This document shows, in pieces, positions 6,828 through 13,443 of a DNA stretch of 13,443 nt. The notes beneath the pieces were generated by a model. That model was not told the origin of the DNA. It did no database searches and worked only from the letters and a program-made list of their open reading frames with translations. Source of the DNA: Dactylosporangium sp. AC04546. Lineage in GTDB: Bacteria; Actinomycetota; Actinomycetes; Mycobacteriales; Micromonosporaceae. The DNA lies in NCBI RefSeq assembly GCF_022095675.1, contig NZ_JAHYSG010000188.1, positions 1 through 13,443 of the forward strand. The letters are read 5' to 3'. The number at the start of each line of letters is the position of its first letter. Position 1 is the stretch's first letter. Both the position numbers and the translations under genes were made by a program.

Positions 6828-7188
6828 GCGCAGTCAGGGCACGACGCACGACCAGGCAGGCGTCGACGCCGAGGCCCGCAAGCGCGGCGCGCAGCTGCCG
6901 TTCGACCTCGTCCTGCGCGTCGGCGACGGTGGCGGCGGCGTGGCCGGCGGTGTCCGCCACCGCCAGGACGGACGACGGGAGCGTGCGCACGTAGACCGCG
7001 ACGAGGCGGCAGCGCTGGCGGCGGGCCAGGCCCACGGCGTAGGCGGCGGCGCGCAGTGACGGCGTCGTGCCGTCGACGCCACTGAGCGCGAGAATTGGCG
7101 ACGTTGAGTTCGCTGGTTGGCGAGGTCGATGGACTGGGCGAGCTCGTCGGCGAGTTCACGGACGGACGCCTGCAGCAGGTCCGACGCT

Positions 7189-7994
7189 TTAGCGGTAGGG
7201 GTGCTCGAGGAGGCCGTCAGCGTCACTTCGCGCGTGTAGGTAGTCGGCGAAGGTGATTGTGCCGCGGTCACCATCGGCGAGCATGTGGTCGCCTACGCCG
7301 AACGCCGCGCCCAGCCTGCCCCAGAGGGGGATCTCGATCACTGGGCGGCGGCGCTGTGCAGCGGCGAGATAGGCCCGCATCAGGTCCGCCATCGACTCGA
7401 CCTTCGGCCCGCCGAGTTCGCGAACGCGGCCTGCCGCGGGCCCCATGACGAGCTCGGTCATTCGCTCGGCGACATCGCCCACGTCGACTGGCTGTAACAG
7501 TGACTTCGCGGGCACCACGGCGGCCGGACCTTTGGAGAGTCGTGCCAGGAACATCAGCATCAGATCATGGAACTGGGTGGCCCGCAGGATCGTCCATGGC
7601 AGGCCAGAGTCTTCGACGAGCCGCTCGGTGTCCAGCTTGGCCTGGAGGAACCCGAACCGAACCCGGTCCGCTCCGACGATCGAGACATACACCAGGTGCG
7701 GCCGCGCTCCACCTGTCGCGTCGAGGAGCTGCCGGAGCTGGGTCACGTCCCGTTGCGGTCGCCGGTAGTCGGCCGCACTCGCGCAGTGGGCGATCGCATC
7801 CACATCGTCGACCGCCGCGGCGAGGCCCTCGCCGGTCTCTCGCCGGTCTCGAGATCACCCTGGACGAACCCGGGTCCCTGAGATGGGCGACGGCTCAACA
7901 CCCGCACCTCGGTCTGATCCTGTAGCCGACGTACCAGCTCGCGACCCAGCACGCCGGTACCACCAGTGACGAGCACCCTTGCTGGACGTGTCAT
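7189..7994 (-). pseudogene. NmrA-like NAD(P)-binding oxidoreductase, frameshifted
   Basis: ATG 7994 follows a good ribosome binding site (GAGGAGGGG at 7997-8005). The N-terminal frame gives RVLVTGGTGVLGRELVRRL, a Rossmann dinucleotide-binding motif, as far as QGDLETGE. The protein then continues in another frame: GLAAAVDDVDAIAHCAS, YVSIVGADRV, the FLQAKLDTERLVEDSGLPWTILR stretch typical of NmrA/atypical SDR proteins, and a C-terminal cap ending at TAA 7189-7191. The break coincides with an exact 11-bp tandem duplication (7829-7850). Removing one copy restores an uninterrupted 264-residue protein. The original function was probably an NAD(P)H-binding oxidoreductase or redox-sensing protein. 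Unless this is an assembly error or there is programmed frameshifting, the gene is inactive. Confidence 0.8.
7829..7850. repeat. Exact 11-bp tandem duplication causing the NmrA-like frameshift
   Basis: TCGCCGGTCTC occurs twice with no gap (7829-7839 and 7840-7850). The extra 11 bases shift the minus-strand frame by two. Deleting one unit yields GDLETGEGLAAAVDDVDAI, a continuous sequence that fits the family. Confidence 0.9.
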
Positions 7995-8075
7995 ATCCCC
8001 TCCTCAACGTGGAACGGGCCGGGTCAGTTTTCTCAAGGAAGCTCGATGTGGCGTGAAGGCCGATCGGCCGGTACG

Positions 8076-8621
8076 TCAGGCATGGGGCTCGGCTGCGGTG
8101 GAGCGATGCGCGGGGCCGCGTTCGCCTTGTTCACGGCCTTGAGACAGGCCGCGGTCGAAGACGAATACCACTGCGTACGCCTCGGCGAAGGCGCATACCG
8201 CCCACATCGCCCAGGCCAGGAGGCTGAGGTTCAGGGGCTGGTGCAGCACGTTGAATGGGCCCATGAACTCGGCGAACACGGTGCCCAGCCACACGATGAG
8301 GCCGAGCCGCCATACCCTGCTGTGCAGGCCCGTCGTCCACGCAGGAGCGATGGACCGGTAGACGAAGGCGTAGCCGATCCCGAACGCGAGCATCCCGCCG
8401 AGGATGATCAGCGGATTCTCCAGGATCCGTGGAAGTGGCTCCAGTTCCTTCCACACGGTGATGACCTTGGGATGCTGGGTGTCGGGGTCGAACAACATCC
8501 CTTCCGCGCCTGGGCGTGAACCGCCGAGCAGGCGGAATGTGACGAACGTGCCGAGCACGAACGCGACGCCTCCGGCGAGGCCGGCAGCGAGTGTTCGCCA
8601 GATCGAGCTGGCGTGTCGCAT
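8076..8621 (-). CDS. Hypothetical integral membrane protein
   Basis: A 181-residue protein with four probable membrane helices (about 9-31, 70-88, 104-122 and 131-156). A polar loop with FDPDTQHPKV lies between the first and second, and there is a charged C-terminal tail. I do not recognise the family. ATG 8619-8621 is chosen because GGAG (8626-8629) precedes it closely; the longer in-frame start at 8675 adds a hydrophilic segment without a ribosome binding site. The reading frame of the upstream DUF6223 gene runs into this gene in another frame because its stop appears to be lost. This gene keeps a continuous hydrophobic pattern and looks intact. Confidence 0.7.
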   Translation of the reverse strand: MRHASSIWRTLAAGLAGGVAFVLGTFVTFRLLGGSRPGAEGMLFDPDTQHPKVITVWKELEPLPRILENPLIILGGMLAFGIGYAFVYRSIAPAWTTGLHSRVWRLGLIVWLGTVFAEFMGPFNVLHQPLNLSLLAWAMWAVCAFAEAYAVVFVFDRGLSQGREQGERGPAHRSTAAEPHA

Positions 8622-9168
8622 TGTTCTCCTTCCCGAGTTGGGGTGCCGTGAAGAATGGCCGCTGCCAGGTGTCAACTAGCGCTGCGTGGCTGAATGCCTG
8701 CCGAATGGGGCGCTCGTATTCGCTGCGGTCAGCCGGTCGGTCGGTGCGGCGGGCGCGGGCCCGAGCCAGCCCACCGAGGACCATCGCGATTACGCCCAGT
8801 ACCAGGGCCAGGTAGCCGCCGGCGATACCGTTGCCGGTGCCGAGACCACCGTCGGCGGTGACCACCACCAGCGCGCCGTTGACCAGGGCGGCAAGACCTG
8901 CCGCCAGGGCTACGACGGCCCCCCTTCTCCCGTTGCCGATACGACCGGCGGGCCGGGCCAGAGCCAGTCCGCCGATGACCACGCCGACCAGCGCCACCAG
9001 TGCGGCAACGCTGGCCCAGATTCGCTCGGGGGTCCCGATGAAAGTATCGACACCCTGGCCCGCGCATTCTGCCGGCGTCGCACAGACTTGCGCGGCCGCT
9101 GGTGTGGCAAGCACGAAGACGCCGAGCAAGGCCGCTGCTGCGGCGGCGAGCAGACGACGGACGGGCAT
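8131..9168 (-). CDS. DUF6223-like membrane protein with an abnormal read-through tail
   Basis: ATG 9168 has GGAG at 9176-9179. The protein opens with a signal peptide (RRLLAAAAAALLGVFVLATPAAA, cleavage after about residue 26). Three membrane helices follow (about 50-71, 83-104 and 115-136), with the repeated V(I)GGLALARxxGR and TADGGLGTGNG segments I associate with DUF6223. The normal protein would end near RARRTG at residue 140-143. Here three CGGT units (8734-8745) shift the frame past a TGA at 8729-8731. The frame then runs to 345 residues, the last ~160 overlapping the next gene out of frame and having only Arg/Pro/His-rich content. The genuine domain is about 8740-9168. Function is unknown. 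It may be a stop-lost pseudogene. Confidence 0.55.
   Translation of the reverse strand: MPVRRLLAAAAAALLGVFVLATPAAAQVCATPAECAGQGVDTFIGTPERIWASVAALVALVGVVIGGLALARPAGRIGNGRRGAVVALAAGLAALVNGALVVVTADGGLGTGNGIAGGYLALVLGVIAMVLGGLARARARRTDRPADRSEYERPIRQAFSHAALVDTWQRPFFTAPQLGKENNATRQLDLANTRCRPRRRRRVRARHVRHIPPARRFTPRRGRDVVRPRHPASQGHHRVEGTGATSTDPGESADHPRRDARVRDRLRLRLPVHRSCVDDGPAQQGMAARPHRVAGHRVRRVHGPIQRAAPAPEPQPPGLGDVGGMRLRRGVRSGIRLRPRPVSRP
8670..8675 (-). promoter_or_regulatory. Perfect TTGACA element upstream of the membrane protein gene
   Basis: The minus strand reads TTGACA 49 bases before the chosen ATG. The -10 region at 17-18 bases (TTCACG or TCACGG) is poor, so this is only a possible -35 box. 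Confidence 0.25.
8734..8745. repeat. (CGGT)3 tetranucleotide repeat at the DUF6223 3' end
   Basis: Three tandem CGGT units. With one unit instead of three, the minus strand would read codons for R-R-T-G and then TGA at 8729-8731, a natural end for this protein. The repeat count therefore sets the reading frame there. Confidence 0.6.
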
Positions 9169-9332
9169 GAGGTTTCTCCATCTCCTCATCGGACTGGACG
9201 TCGCCTGATCATGTCCGCCGGACCCACGCCCTGTCGTCCTGCTGACGCGGGCACTTCCCGCTGCCGCAGGCGGCACATCCGGCTGCCGCGGACGCCGCAG
9301 AAGCCGGGAAAAGTACCGCGGGCGCGGTAGGC

Positions 9333-9656
9333 GTGGCGACGATCCTGCTGGTCACCGGACTATCCGGGCAGCACTGCGCCACCAACCTCGACCTGCCCGG
9401 CTGCGTACTGCTGACGGTCGGCGGCCTGGCGCTGGCGGCGCACCGCCGCTCTCCGGTTCCCCTCCTGGCCGTCACCGGGCTGTGCGCGGTGGGTTACCAG
9501 GCGGCCGGTTTCGACGTGCCCGCCGTCGCGCACCTATTCGCGGTGTACGCCGCCACCCTGAGCGACACCGACCGCGCCGTCCTGGCCGCCGCCCTGCCCG
9601 CACTGGACCGCCTGGTCACCGCGCAGCACGCCGGTTCCAGTGGTACCGCCGCATGA
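9333..9656 (+). pseudogene. Chimeric remnant: sensor-kinase membrane segment joined to a MarR-like tail
   Basis: This 107-residue frame lies on the strand opposite its neighbours. Its first part (LLTVGGLALAAHRRSPVPLLAV and the following GYQAAGFDVPAVAHLFAVYAA stretch) resembles the N-terminal membrane helices of actinobacterial sensor histidine kinases. At about 9562 it changes to LSDTDRAVLAAALPALDRLV, like the last helix of MarR-family regulators, then stops. No histidine phosphoacceptor, ATPase domain or DNA-binding domain is present. The frame is open upstream to 9246, so the GTG at 9333 (no ribosome binding site) is arbitrary. I read it as two fused gene ends left by deletion. The family resemblance is from memory and is tentative. 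Confidence 0.4.
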
Positions 9657-9681
9657 GCCGGGGCCGGCCGCCGCGCCCTGG

Positions 9682-10743
9682 TCATGCCTCCGGTGCCGGC
9701 GATGGTGCCGGCGATGGTGCCGGCGCGGGTGCCGGCGTAGGTGCCGGCGCCGCAGTGAGCTGCCGGCGCGCGTTCCACCAGGTGCGGGCGATGGCGGCCA
9801 GCGGCGGGGCCAGGAACACGCCGCACAGGCCGCCCAGCGCGGCGCCCAGGACCGTCGCGGCCAGGACCACCACCGGGTGGAGGTTCAGGGCGCGGCCGAA
9901 CACGAACGGGCGCAGGATGCCTTCGAGCACGTTCTGGGTGATGAGGACGATCACGACCATCCACACGGCCGCCGTGACGCCGCCCGCGCCGAGGGCGAGC
10001 AGGACCGCGAAGATGGCCGCGACCCACGCGCCGAGGTAGGGGACGAACGCGGTGACGAAGGTGACGACGGCGATGGTCAGCAGGAACGGCACGCGCAGCA
10101 CCGCCGCGCCGAGGGTGATGACCGCCGCGTCCATGAGCGCCACGACCGTGGTGCCGAGCATGTACCGCCGCAGCTGTGTCGCCGCCTGCTCGACGTACTC
10201 GTGTGACGGGCCCGGGACTCGGCGCTCGACGGCGGCGACGACGCGGTGGCCGTCGCGCAGCAGGTAGTACAGCAGGTACACACCGGCGAGCACACCGATC
10301 GCCACCTGGCCGATCAGGACGGCGCCGTTGGCGACCGCGGCGCCGACGCCGAGCAGCGCCGTGCGCCAGGTCGCCGACTTGAGGACGGTCTGCACCGGGT
10401 CGGCGCCGATCGCCTCGTGCAGCCGGCGGCCGGCCTCGGCCAGCGCGGGCTTCCAGTCCGCCGCCTGGCGCACCAGGACCCAGACGAGCAGCCCGCCGAC
10501 GATCGCCAGGGCGAGCGGCACGACGAGCGCCCCGAGCAGCGACGCCGGGCCCGTCGCCAGCCCGAGCCGGCGCAGCCGGGCGACGAGCGGCTGCACGGTG
10601 GAGGCGATGACGACCATCAGCAGCAGGGGCATGACCAGCGGTACCAGCACACCCACGGCCGCCGCCAGCAGCGCCGCGCCGCCGATCGCGCCGGCGACCA
10701 ACCATCCGGTCCGGCCCAGCCGGACGAACCATCTCGGCCTCAC
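9682..10743 (-). CDS. AI-2E family transporter (TqsA/PerM-like permease)
   Basis: A 353-residue polytopic membrane protein of the AI-2 exporter-like family. Paired hydrophobic helices at the N-terminus are followed by a soluble stretch (about 65-140), then four or five helices. The conserved region near FVTAFVPYLGAWVAAIFAVLLAL and the LITQNVLEGILRPFVFGRAL segment are typical. Members export small molecules or act in cation/proton exchange; the substrate here is unknown. The GTG start (10741-10743) overlaps the TGA of the P-type ATPase gene by four bases (GTGA), indicating one operon and coupled translation. The last ~25 residues are an Ala-Pro repeat tail encoded by a 12-bp tandem repeat, probably disordered and cytoplasmic. 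Confidence 0.87.
   Translation of the reverse strand: MRPRWFVRLGRTGWLVAGAIGGAALLAAAVGVLVPLVMPLLLMVVIASTVQPLVARLRRLGLATGPASLLGALVVPLALAIVGGLLVWVLVRQAADWKPALAEAGRRLHEAIGADPVQTVLKSATWRTALLGVGAAVANGAVLIGQVAIGVLAGVYLLYYLLRDGHRVVAAVERRVPGPSHEYVEQAATQLRRYMLGTTVVALMDAAVITLGAAVLRVPFLLTIAVVTFVTAFVPYLGAWVAAIFAVLLALGAGGVTAAVWMVVIVLITQNVLEGILRPFVFGRALNLHPVVVLAATVLGAALGGLCGVFLAPPLAAIARTWWNARRQLTAAPAPTPAPAPAPSPAPSPAPEA
9692..9751. repeat. 12-bp tandem repeat, five units, coding for an Ala-Pro tail
   Basis: Five consecutive 12-base units of GGTGCCGGCGNN (9692-9703, 9704-9715, 9716-9727, 9728-9739, 9740-9751). The first two are identical (GGTGCCGGCGAT). The rest differ only in the last two bases. On the minus strand they encode APSP/APAP blocks at the C-terminus of the AI-2E permease. 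The unit length is a multiple of three, so copy-number change keeps the frame. Confidence 0.85.
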
Positions 10744-13427
10744 CGGCGCAGGACCGCCTTTCGCACTTCCGTCACCAGCAGGACGGACGCGGCGGCCACG
10801 ACGCAGACCAGCCACTGGACCAGGTTCAGATGCACGGTGTCGAGGAGCCGCTGGAAGATGCCGAGCTCGGTGGCGAGCACGATCGCCAGCAGCGACAGCC
10901 CGCTGGTGACCAGGAACCGCCGGTCGTCGAACGTGTCCAGGCTGAAGACCGAGCGGGTCTGGCTGCGCACGGTCGCGGAGAGGTACAGGTTCAGCAGCGA
11001 GAACGTGGTCAGGCCCATGGTGCGGGCGGTCTGGCGGCCGTAGACCGCGTCGGCCCAGGCGAGCACGGCGAGGGTGGTGACGCCGAGGACGACGCCGAGC
11101 ACGCCGAGCCAGGCCAGGGTGCGCCCGGGCAGCAGCGGCTCGTCGCCGCCGCGCGGCGGGCGGCGCATGATGTCGGGCTCGGGGCGGCCGTAGCCGAGGC
11201 CGATCGCCTGGAAGACCTGCGTGGTGAAGTTGACCCACAGGGTCTGCAGCGGCAGGAACGGCACGCCGGCGGCGACGCCGAAGATGCCGGCGCCGAGGAA
11301 CGTGGCGATGAAGCCGATCAGGGCGCCCATCTGGAAGTAGACGTACCGCTTGAGGTTGTCGTACAGCGCCCGCCCGATCGCGACGGCCTTGACGATCGTG
11401 GCGAAGTCGTCGTCGGTGAGGATCATCGCGGCGGCTTCCTTCGACACGTCCGTGCCGGTGATCCCCATCGCGATGCCGATGTCGGCGTGCTTGAGCGCCG
11501 GCGCGTCGTTGACCCCGTCGCCGGTCATCGCGACGATGTGCCCCTTGTGGCGCAGGACCTCCACCAGGCGCACCTTGTGCTCGGGCGTCACCCGGGCGAT
11601 CACGCCGATGCCGTCGATCTCGCGCAGCGCCTCGTCGTCGTCCATCGCCGCGAACTGAGCGCCGGTGATGGCGCGGCCCCTGATGCCGAGCTGCCGGGCG
11701 ATGGCGCCGGCGGTGACCGCGTGGTCGCCGGTGATCATGCGGACCTGGATGCCGGCCGCGTGCGCGGTCGCGATCGCGTCCTTCGCCTGCGGCCGGGGCG
11801 GGTCGACGATGCCGGCGAGGGCGAGCAGCGTGAGGTCGTCGAGCGCGCCGAGCAGGTCGCCCTGCGGGTCGAAGGTCGCGGGGTCGAAGTCCATGCGGGC
11901 GGTGGCCATCACCCGCAGGCCCTGGCCGGCCATGCGCTCGTTCTCGGCGAGGTACCGCCCGCGCAGGTCGTCGTCGAGCGGCACCGACCCGCCGGACGGC
12001 GTCACCGCCGCTCCGGCCCGGGCCAGCAGCTGGTCCGGGGCGCCCTTGACGAAGCAGCGCACCACGCCGTCCATGCGGTGGAACGTGGCCATGAGCTTGT
12101 AGGCCGCGTCGAACGGCACCTCGGCGACCCGGGGGTAGCGCTCCCGCGTCGACGCCACGTCGAGGTGCCCCTTCTCGGCGAGCACGACCAGCGCGCCCTC
12201 GGTCGGGTCGCCGACGAGCCGCCCGGCGGTGACGACCGCGTCACTCGCGAGCGCCATCGGCAGCAGGAAGGGCTCCAGCGGTACATCGGGATCCCCGGCC
12301 ACCCGCCGGATGTCCCCTTCGGCGGCGTAGCCGGTGCCGCTCACCGAGTACCGCCGGCCCGGGATCGCCAGCTCGGCGACCGTCATCTGGTTCAGCGTCA
12401 GCGTGCCGGTCTTGTCGGAGTTGATCGCCGAGGTCGACCCGAGCGTCTCGGTCGAGCGCAGCCGCTTCACGATCGCGTTGGAGCGGGCCAGCAGCTGCGT
12501 GCCGAGCGACAGGATCGTGGTCACCACGGCCGGCAGCCCGGTCGGGATCGCTGAGATGGCGAACGCGATGGCCGCGGTGATGACGACGTCGAACGTGTTG
12601 CCGCGGGCCAGGCTCAGCAGGACCGACAGCAGCAGGGCGACGCCGGCCACGAGCAGGATCTGGTTCGTCAGCCGGGACAGCTGCCGGGTCAGCGGTGTCG
12701 GCGGTTCCTTGCCGGTCTGCAGCATCCCGGAGATGCGGCCCACCTCGGTGGCCATGCCGGTCGCGGTGACCACCATCTCGCCCGTGCCGCGGGTGACGTT
12801 CGTGTGCATGTAGGCCATGTCGACCCGGTCGCCGAGCGGTGCCGAGGCCGCGGCGACGGCCCCCGCGTCCTTGCCGACCGGCACGCTCTCGCCGGTCAGG
12901 GCGGACTCGTCGACCTCGAGCCGCACGCTGCGCACCAGCCGCCCGTCGGCGGGCACCCGGTCGCCGGCCTCGACGAGCACCACGTCGCCGGGCACGAGGT
13001 CCTCCGCCGGTACCTCGTCCGCCCGCCCATCCCGTCGCACCCGGGCCCGGGTGATCATCGCCTGTTGCAGCGCGCTCACGGCCGCCGCGGCCTTGCCCTC
13101 CTGCCGCAGCCCGAGCACGGCGTTGAGCAGGGTCAGCGCGATGAGCAGCAGGCCGGTGCCGTGCTGGCGGATGAGGAGGATGCTGCCGAGCCCGGCCAAG
13201 AGCAGCACGATCTGCATCGGGTCGGCGTACTGCCGTGCGAACGCCCGCCATCGCGGCTCCCGCCGCGCCTCGGTGAACCGGTTGGGCCCGTAGCTGGCAC
13301 GCCGCCGCTCGACCTCGCCGGCGCCGAGCCCGGCCTGCGGCTCGACGTGCTCCGCCGCCAGCGTGTCGGCGACCGACAGCGCGTGAAAGGGCGGCTCCTG
13401 CGTCTCCGGCAACACGCTGGTTCCCAT
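10740..13427 (-). CDS. P-type cation-transporting ATPase (HAD-IC, P2-like)
   Basis: An 895-residue ion pump, full length for P2 ATPases. In order: N-terminal cation-ATPase domain (about 14-70), actuator loop TGES (178-181), M4 SAIPTGLPA (292-300), phosphorylation site DKTGT (338-342, D338), nucleotide-binding KGAPD (461-465), TGDH (566-569), hinge GDGVND (636-641), and C-terminal helices with M6 WVNFTTQ (731-737). The catalytic machinery is intact. The ion ligands differ from Ca2+ pumps: SERCA Glu309 is Thr296, Asp800 is Gln737, and the Asn768/Glu771 positions appear to be Met/Leu. The transported ion is therefore unknown. ATG 13427 lacks a clear Shine-Dalgarno, and the upstream region is cut by the window end. 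The gene is coupled to the AI-2E permease. Confidence 0.88.
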   Translation of the reverse strand: MGTSVLPETQEPPFHALSVADTLAAEHVEPQAGLGAGEVERRRASYGPNRFTEARREPRWRAFARQYADPMQIVLLLAGLGSILLIRQHGTGLLLIALTLLNAVLGLRQEGKAAAAVSALQQAMITRARVRRDGRADEVPAEDLVPGDVVLVEAGDRVPADGRLVRSVRLEVDESALTGESVPVGKDAGAVAAASAPLGDRVDMAYMHTNVTRGTGEMVVTATGMATEVGRISGMLQTGKEPPTPLTRQLSRLTNQILLVAGVALLLSVLLSLARGNTFDVVITAAIAFAISAIPTGLPAVVTTILSLGTQLLARSNAIVKRLRSTETLGSTSAINSDKTGTLTLNQMTVAELAIPGRRYSVSGTGYAAEGDIRRVAGDPDVPLEPFLLPMALASDAVVTAGRLVGDPTEGALVVLAEKGHLDVASTRERYPRVAEVPFDAAYKLMATFHRMDGVVRCFVKGAPDQLLARAGAAVTPSGGSVPLDDDLRGRYLAENERMAGQGLRVMATARMDFDPATFDPQGDLLGALDDLTLLALAGIVDPPRPQAKDAIATAHAAGIQVRMITGDHAVTAGAIARQLGIRGRAITGAQFAAMDDDEALREIDGIGVIARVTPEHKVRLVEVLRHKGHIVAMTGDGVNDAPALKHADIGIAMGITGTDVSKEAAAMILTDDDFATIVKAVAIGRALYDNLKRYVYFQMGALIGFIATFLGAGIFGVAAGVPFLPLQTLWVNFTTQVFQAIGLGYGRPEPDIMRRPPRGGDEPLLPGRTLAWLGVLGVVLGVTTLAVLAWADAVYGRQTARTMGLTTFSLLNLYLSATVRSQTRSVFSLDTFDDRRFLVTSGLSLLAIVLATELGIFQRLLDTVHLNLVQWLVCVVAAASVLLVTEVRKAVLRR

Positions 13428-13443
13428 GGCCCGGGCACGTACC

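Larger units (their letters stand above)
6742..7107 (-). pseudogene. Universal stress protein (Usp) remnant, broken at both ends
   Basis: The frame reads PILALSGVDGTTPSLRAAA (about 7098-7042) and then GLARRQRCRLVAVYVR, the first strand and helix of the UspA fold. A helix DEVERQLRAALAGLGVDACLVVRR follows, ending near 6841. The expected C-terminal half, with its nucleotide-binding GxxG loop and final strands, is absent. Homology stops just where the promoter and leader of the ABC-F gene begin, and the frame only runs by chance to TGA at 6742. At the other end no ATG, GTG or TTG exists between the in-frame stop at 7156-7158 and PILALSG. The only start, GTG 7035, lies inside the fold. I read this as a decayed fragment. 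Confidence 0.5.

Noticed and set aside
6742..7035. Intact 97-residue universal stress protein from GTG 7035
   Set aside because: The GTG lies inside the Usp fold and the second half of the fold is missing, so it is better read as a remnant.
7092..7188. Coding-like stretch ASVRELADELAQSIDLANQRTQ between the NmrA-like gene and the Usp remnant
   Set aside because: It looks like a real helix but has no start codon of its own outside the NmrA-like gene, and it degenerates within about 30 codons. It may be another gene scrap but cannot be assigned.
8131..9276. N-terminally longer DUF6223 starts (9276 or 9189)
   Set aside because: No ribosome binding site there, and a hydrophilic stretch would precede the signal peptide. 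ATG 9168 has GGAG at good spacing.
9692..9751. Short direct repeats as a CRISPR array
   Set aside because: The units are contiguous 12-mers without spacers and are in frame with the permease tail.
9682..11238. Longer 518-residue version of the AI-2E permease
   Set aside because: The extra N-terminus lies inside the ATPase gene and is a shadow. GTG 10743, overlapping the ATPase stop, gives a normal-length protein.
10830..12554. 574-residue plus-strand frame opposite the P-type ATPase
   Set aside because: Antisense shadow with His/Arg/Gly/Val bias. The minus strand carries all P-type motifs.
10740..13427. Annotation as a Ca2+-ATPase
   Set aside because: The key Ca2+ ligands in M4, M5 and M6 are replaced, so only a general cation pump is supported.

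Overview
This is a very GC-rich chromosomal segment with the codon use of an actinomycete. GTG starts are frequent, and TANNNT -10 boxes sit directly before start codons (leaderless transcripts). The gene families (DUF6223, SUKH/SMI1-like, DUF1996, TetR-MBL pair, HAD-IC P-type ATPase, AI-2E permease) would suit Micromonosporaceae or a relative, but the genus is inference. No rRNA, tRNA, CRISPR array, transposase or phage gene was seen.

Left part (1-5448), conventional. The 3' end of a GH2 beta-mannosidase is followed by a SAM methyltransferase with its own leaderless promoter. Facing it are a SUKH-like protein, whose stop codon interlocks with the methyltransferase stop in one CTAG, and a membrane-anchored DUF1996 protein. 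Divergent from these is a TetR regulator translationally coupled (GTGA) to a metallo-beta-lactamase-fold hydrolase. Two opposed copies of a 15-bp operator-like sequence lie in front. A perfect 16-bp hairpin ends this operon.

Middle part (5540-9660), a decayed accessory region, mostly on the minus strand. It holds an ABC-F ATPase that has lost almost all of its second nucleotide-binding domain, a universal-stress-protein remnant, an NmrA-type oxidoreductase frameshifted by an exact 11-bp tandem duplication, an unknown membrane protein, a DUF6223 membrane protein that seems to have lost its stop through a CGGT repeat, and a plus-strand fragment resembling a sensor-kinase membrane domain joined to a MarR tail.

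The most interesting element precedes the ABC-F gene. A leaderless 14-codon ORF ([14 protein letters not shown]) carries the SMRLR segment of the ErmD leader peptide, a known macrolide-dependent ribosome-arrest motif. It is followed by mutually exclusive hairpins. It reads as a complete drug-sensing attenuator controlling a ribosome-protection-type ABC-F gene, although that gene now looks broken or radically shortened.

Right part (9682-13427), a minus-strand operon. A P2-like P-type ATPase lacking the usual Ca2+ ligands is coupled by a GTGA overlap to an AI-2E family permease with an Ala-Pro tail encoded by a 12-bp tandem repeat.
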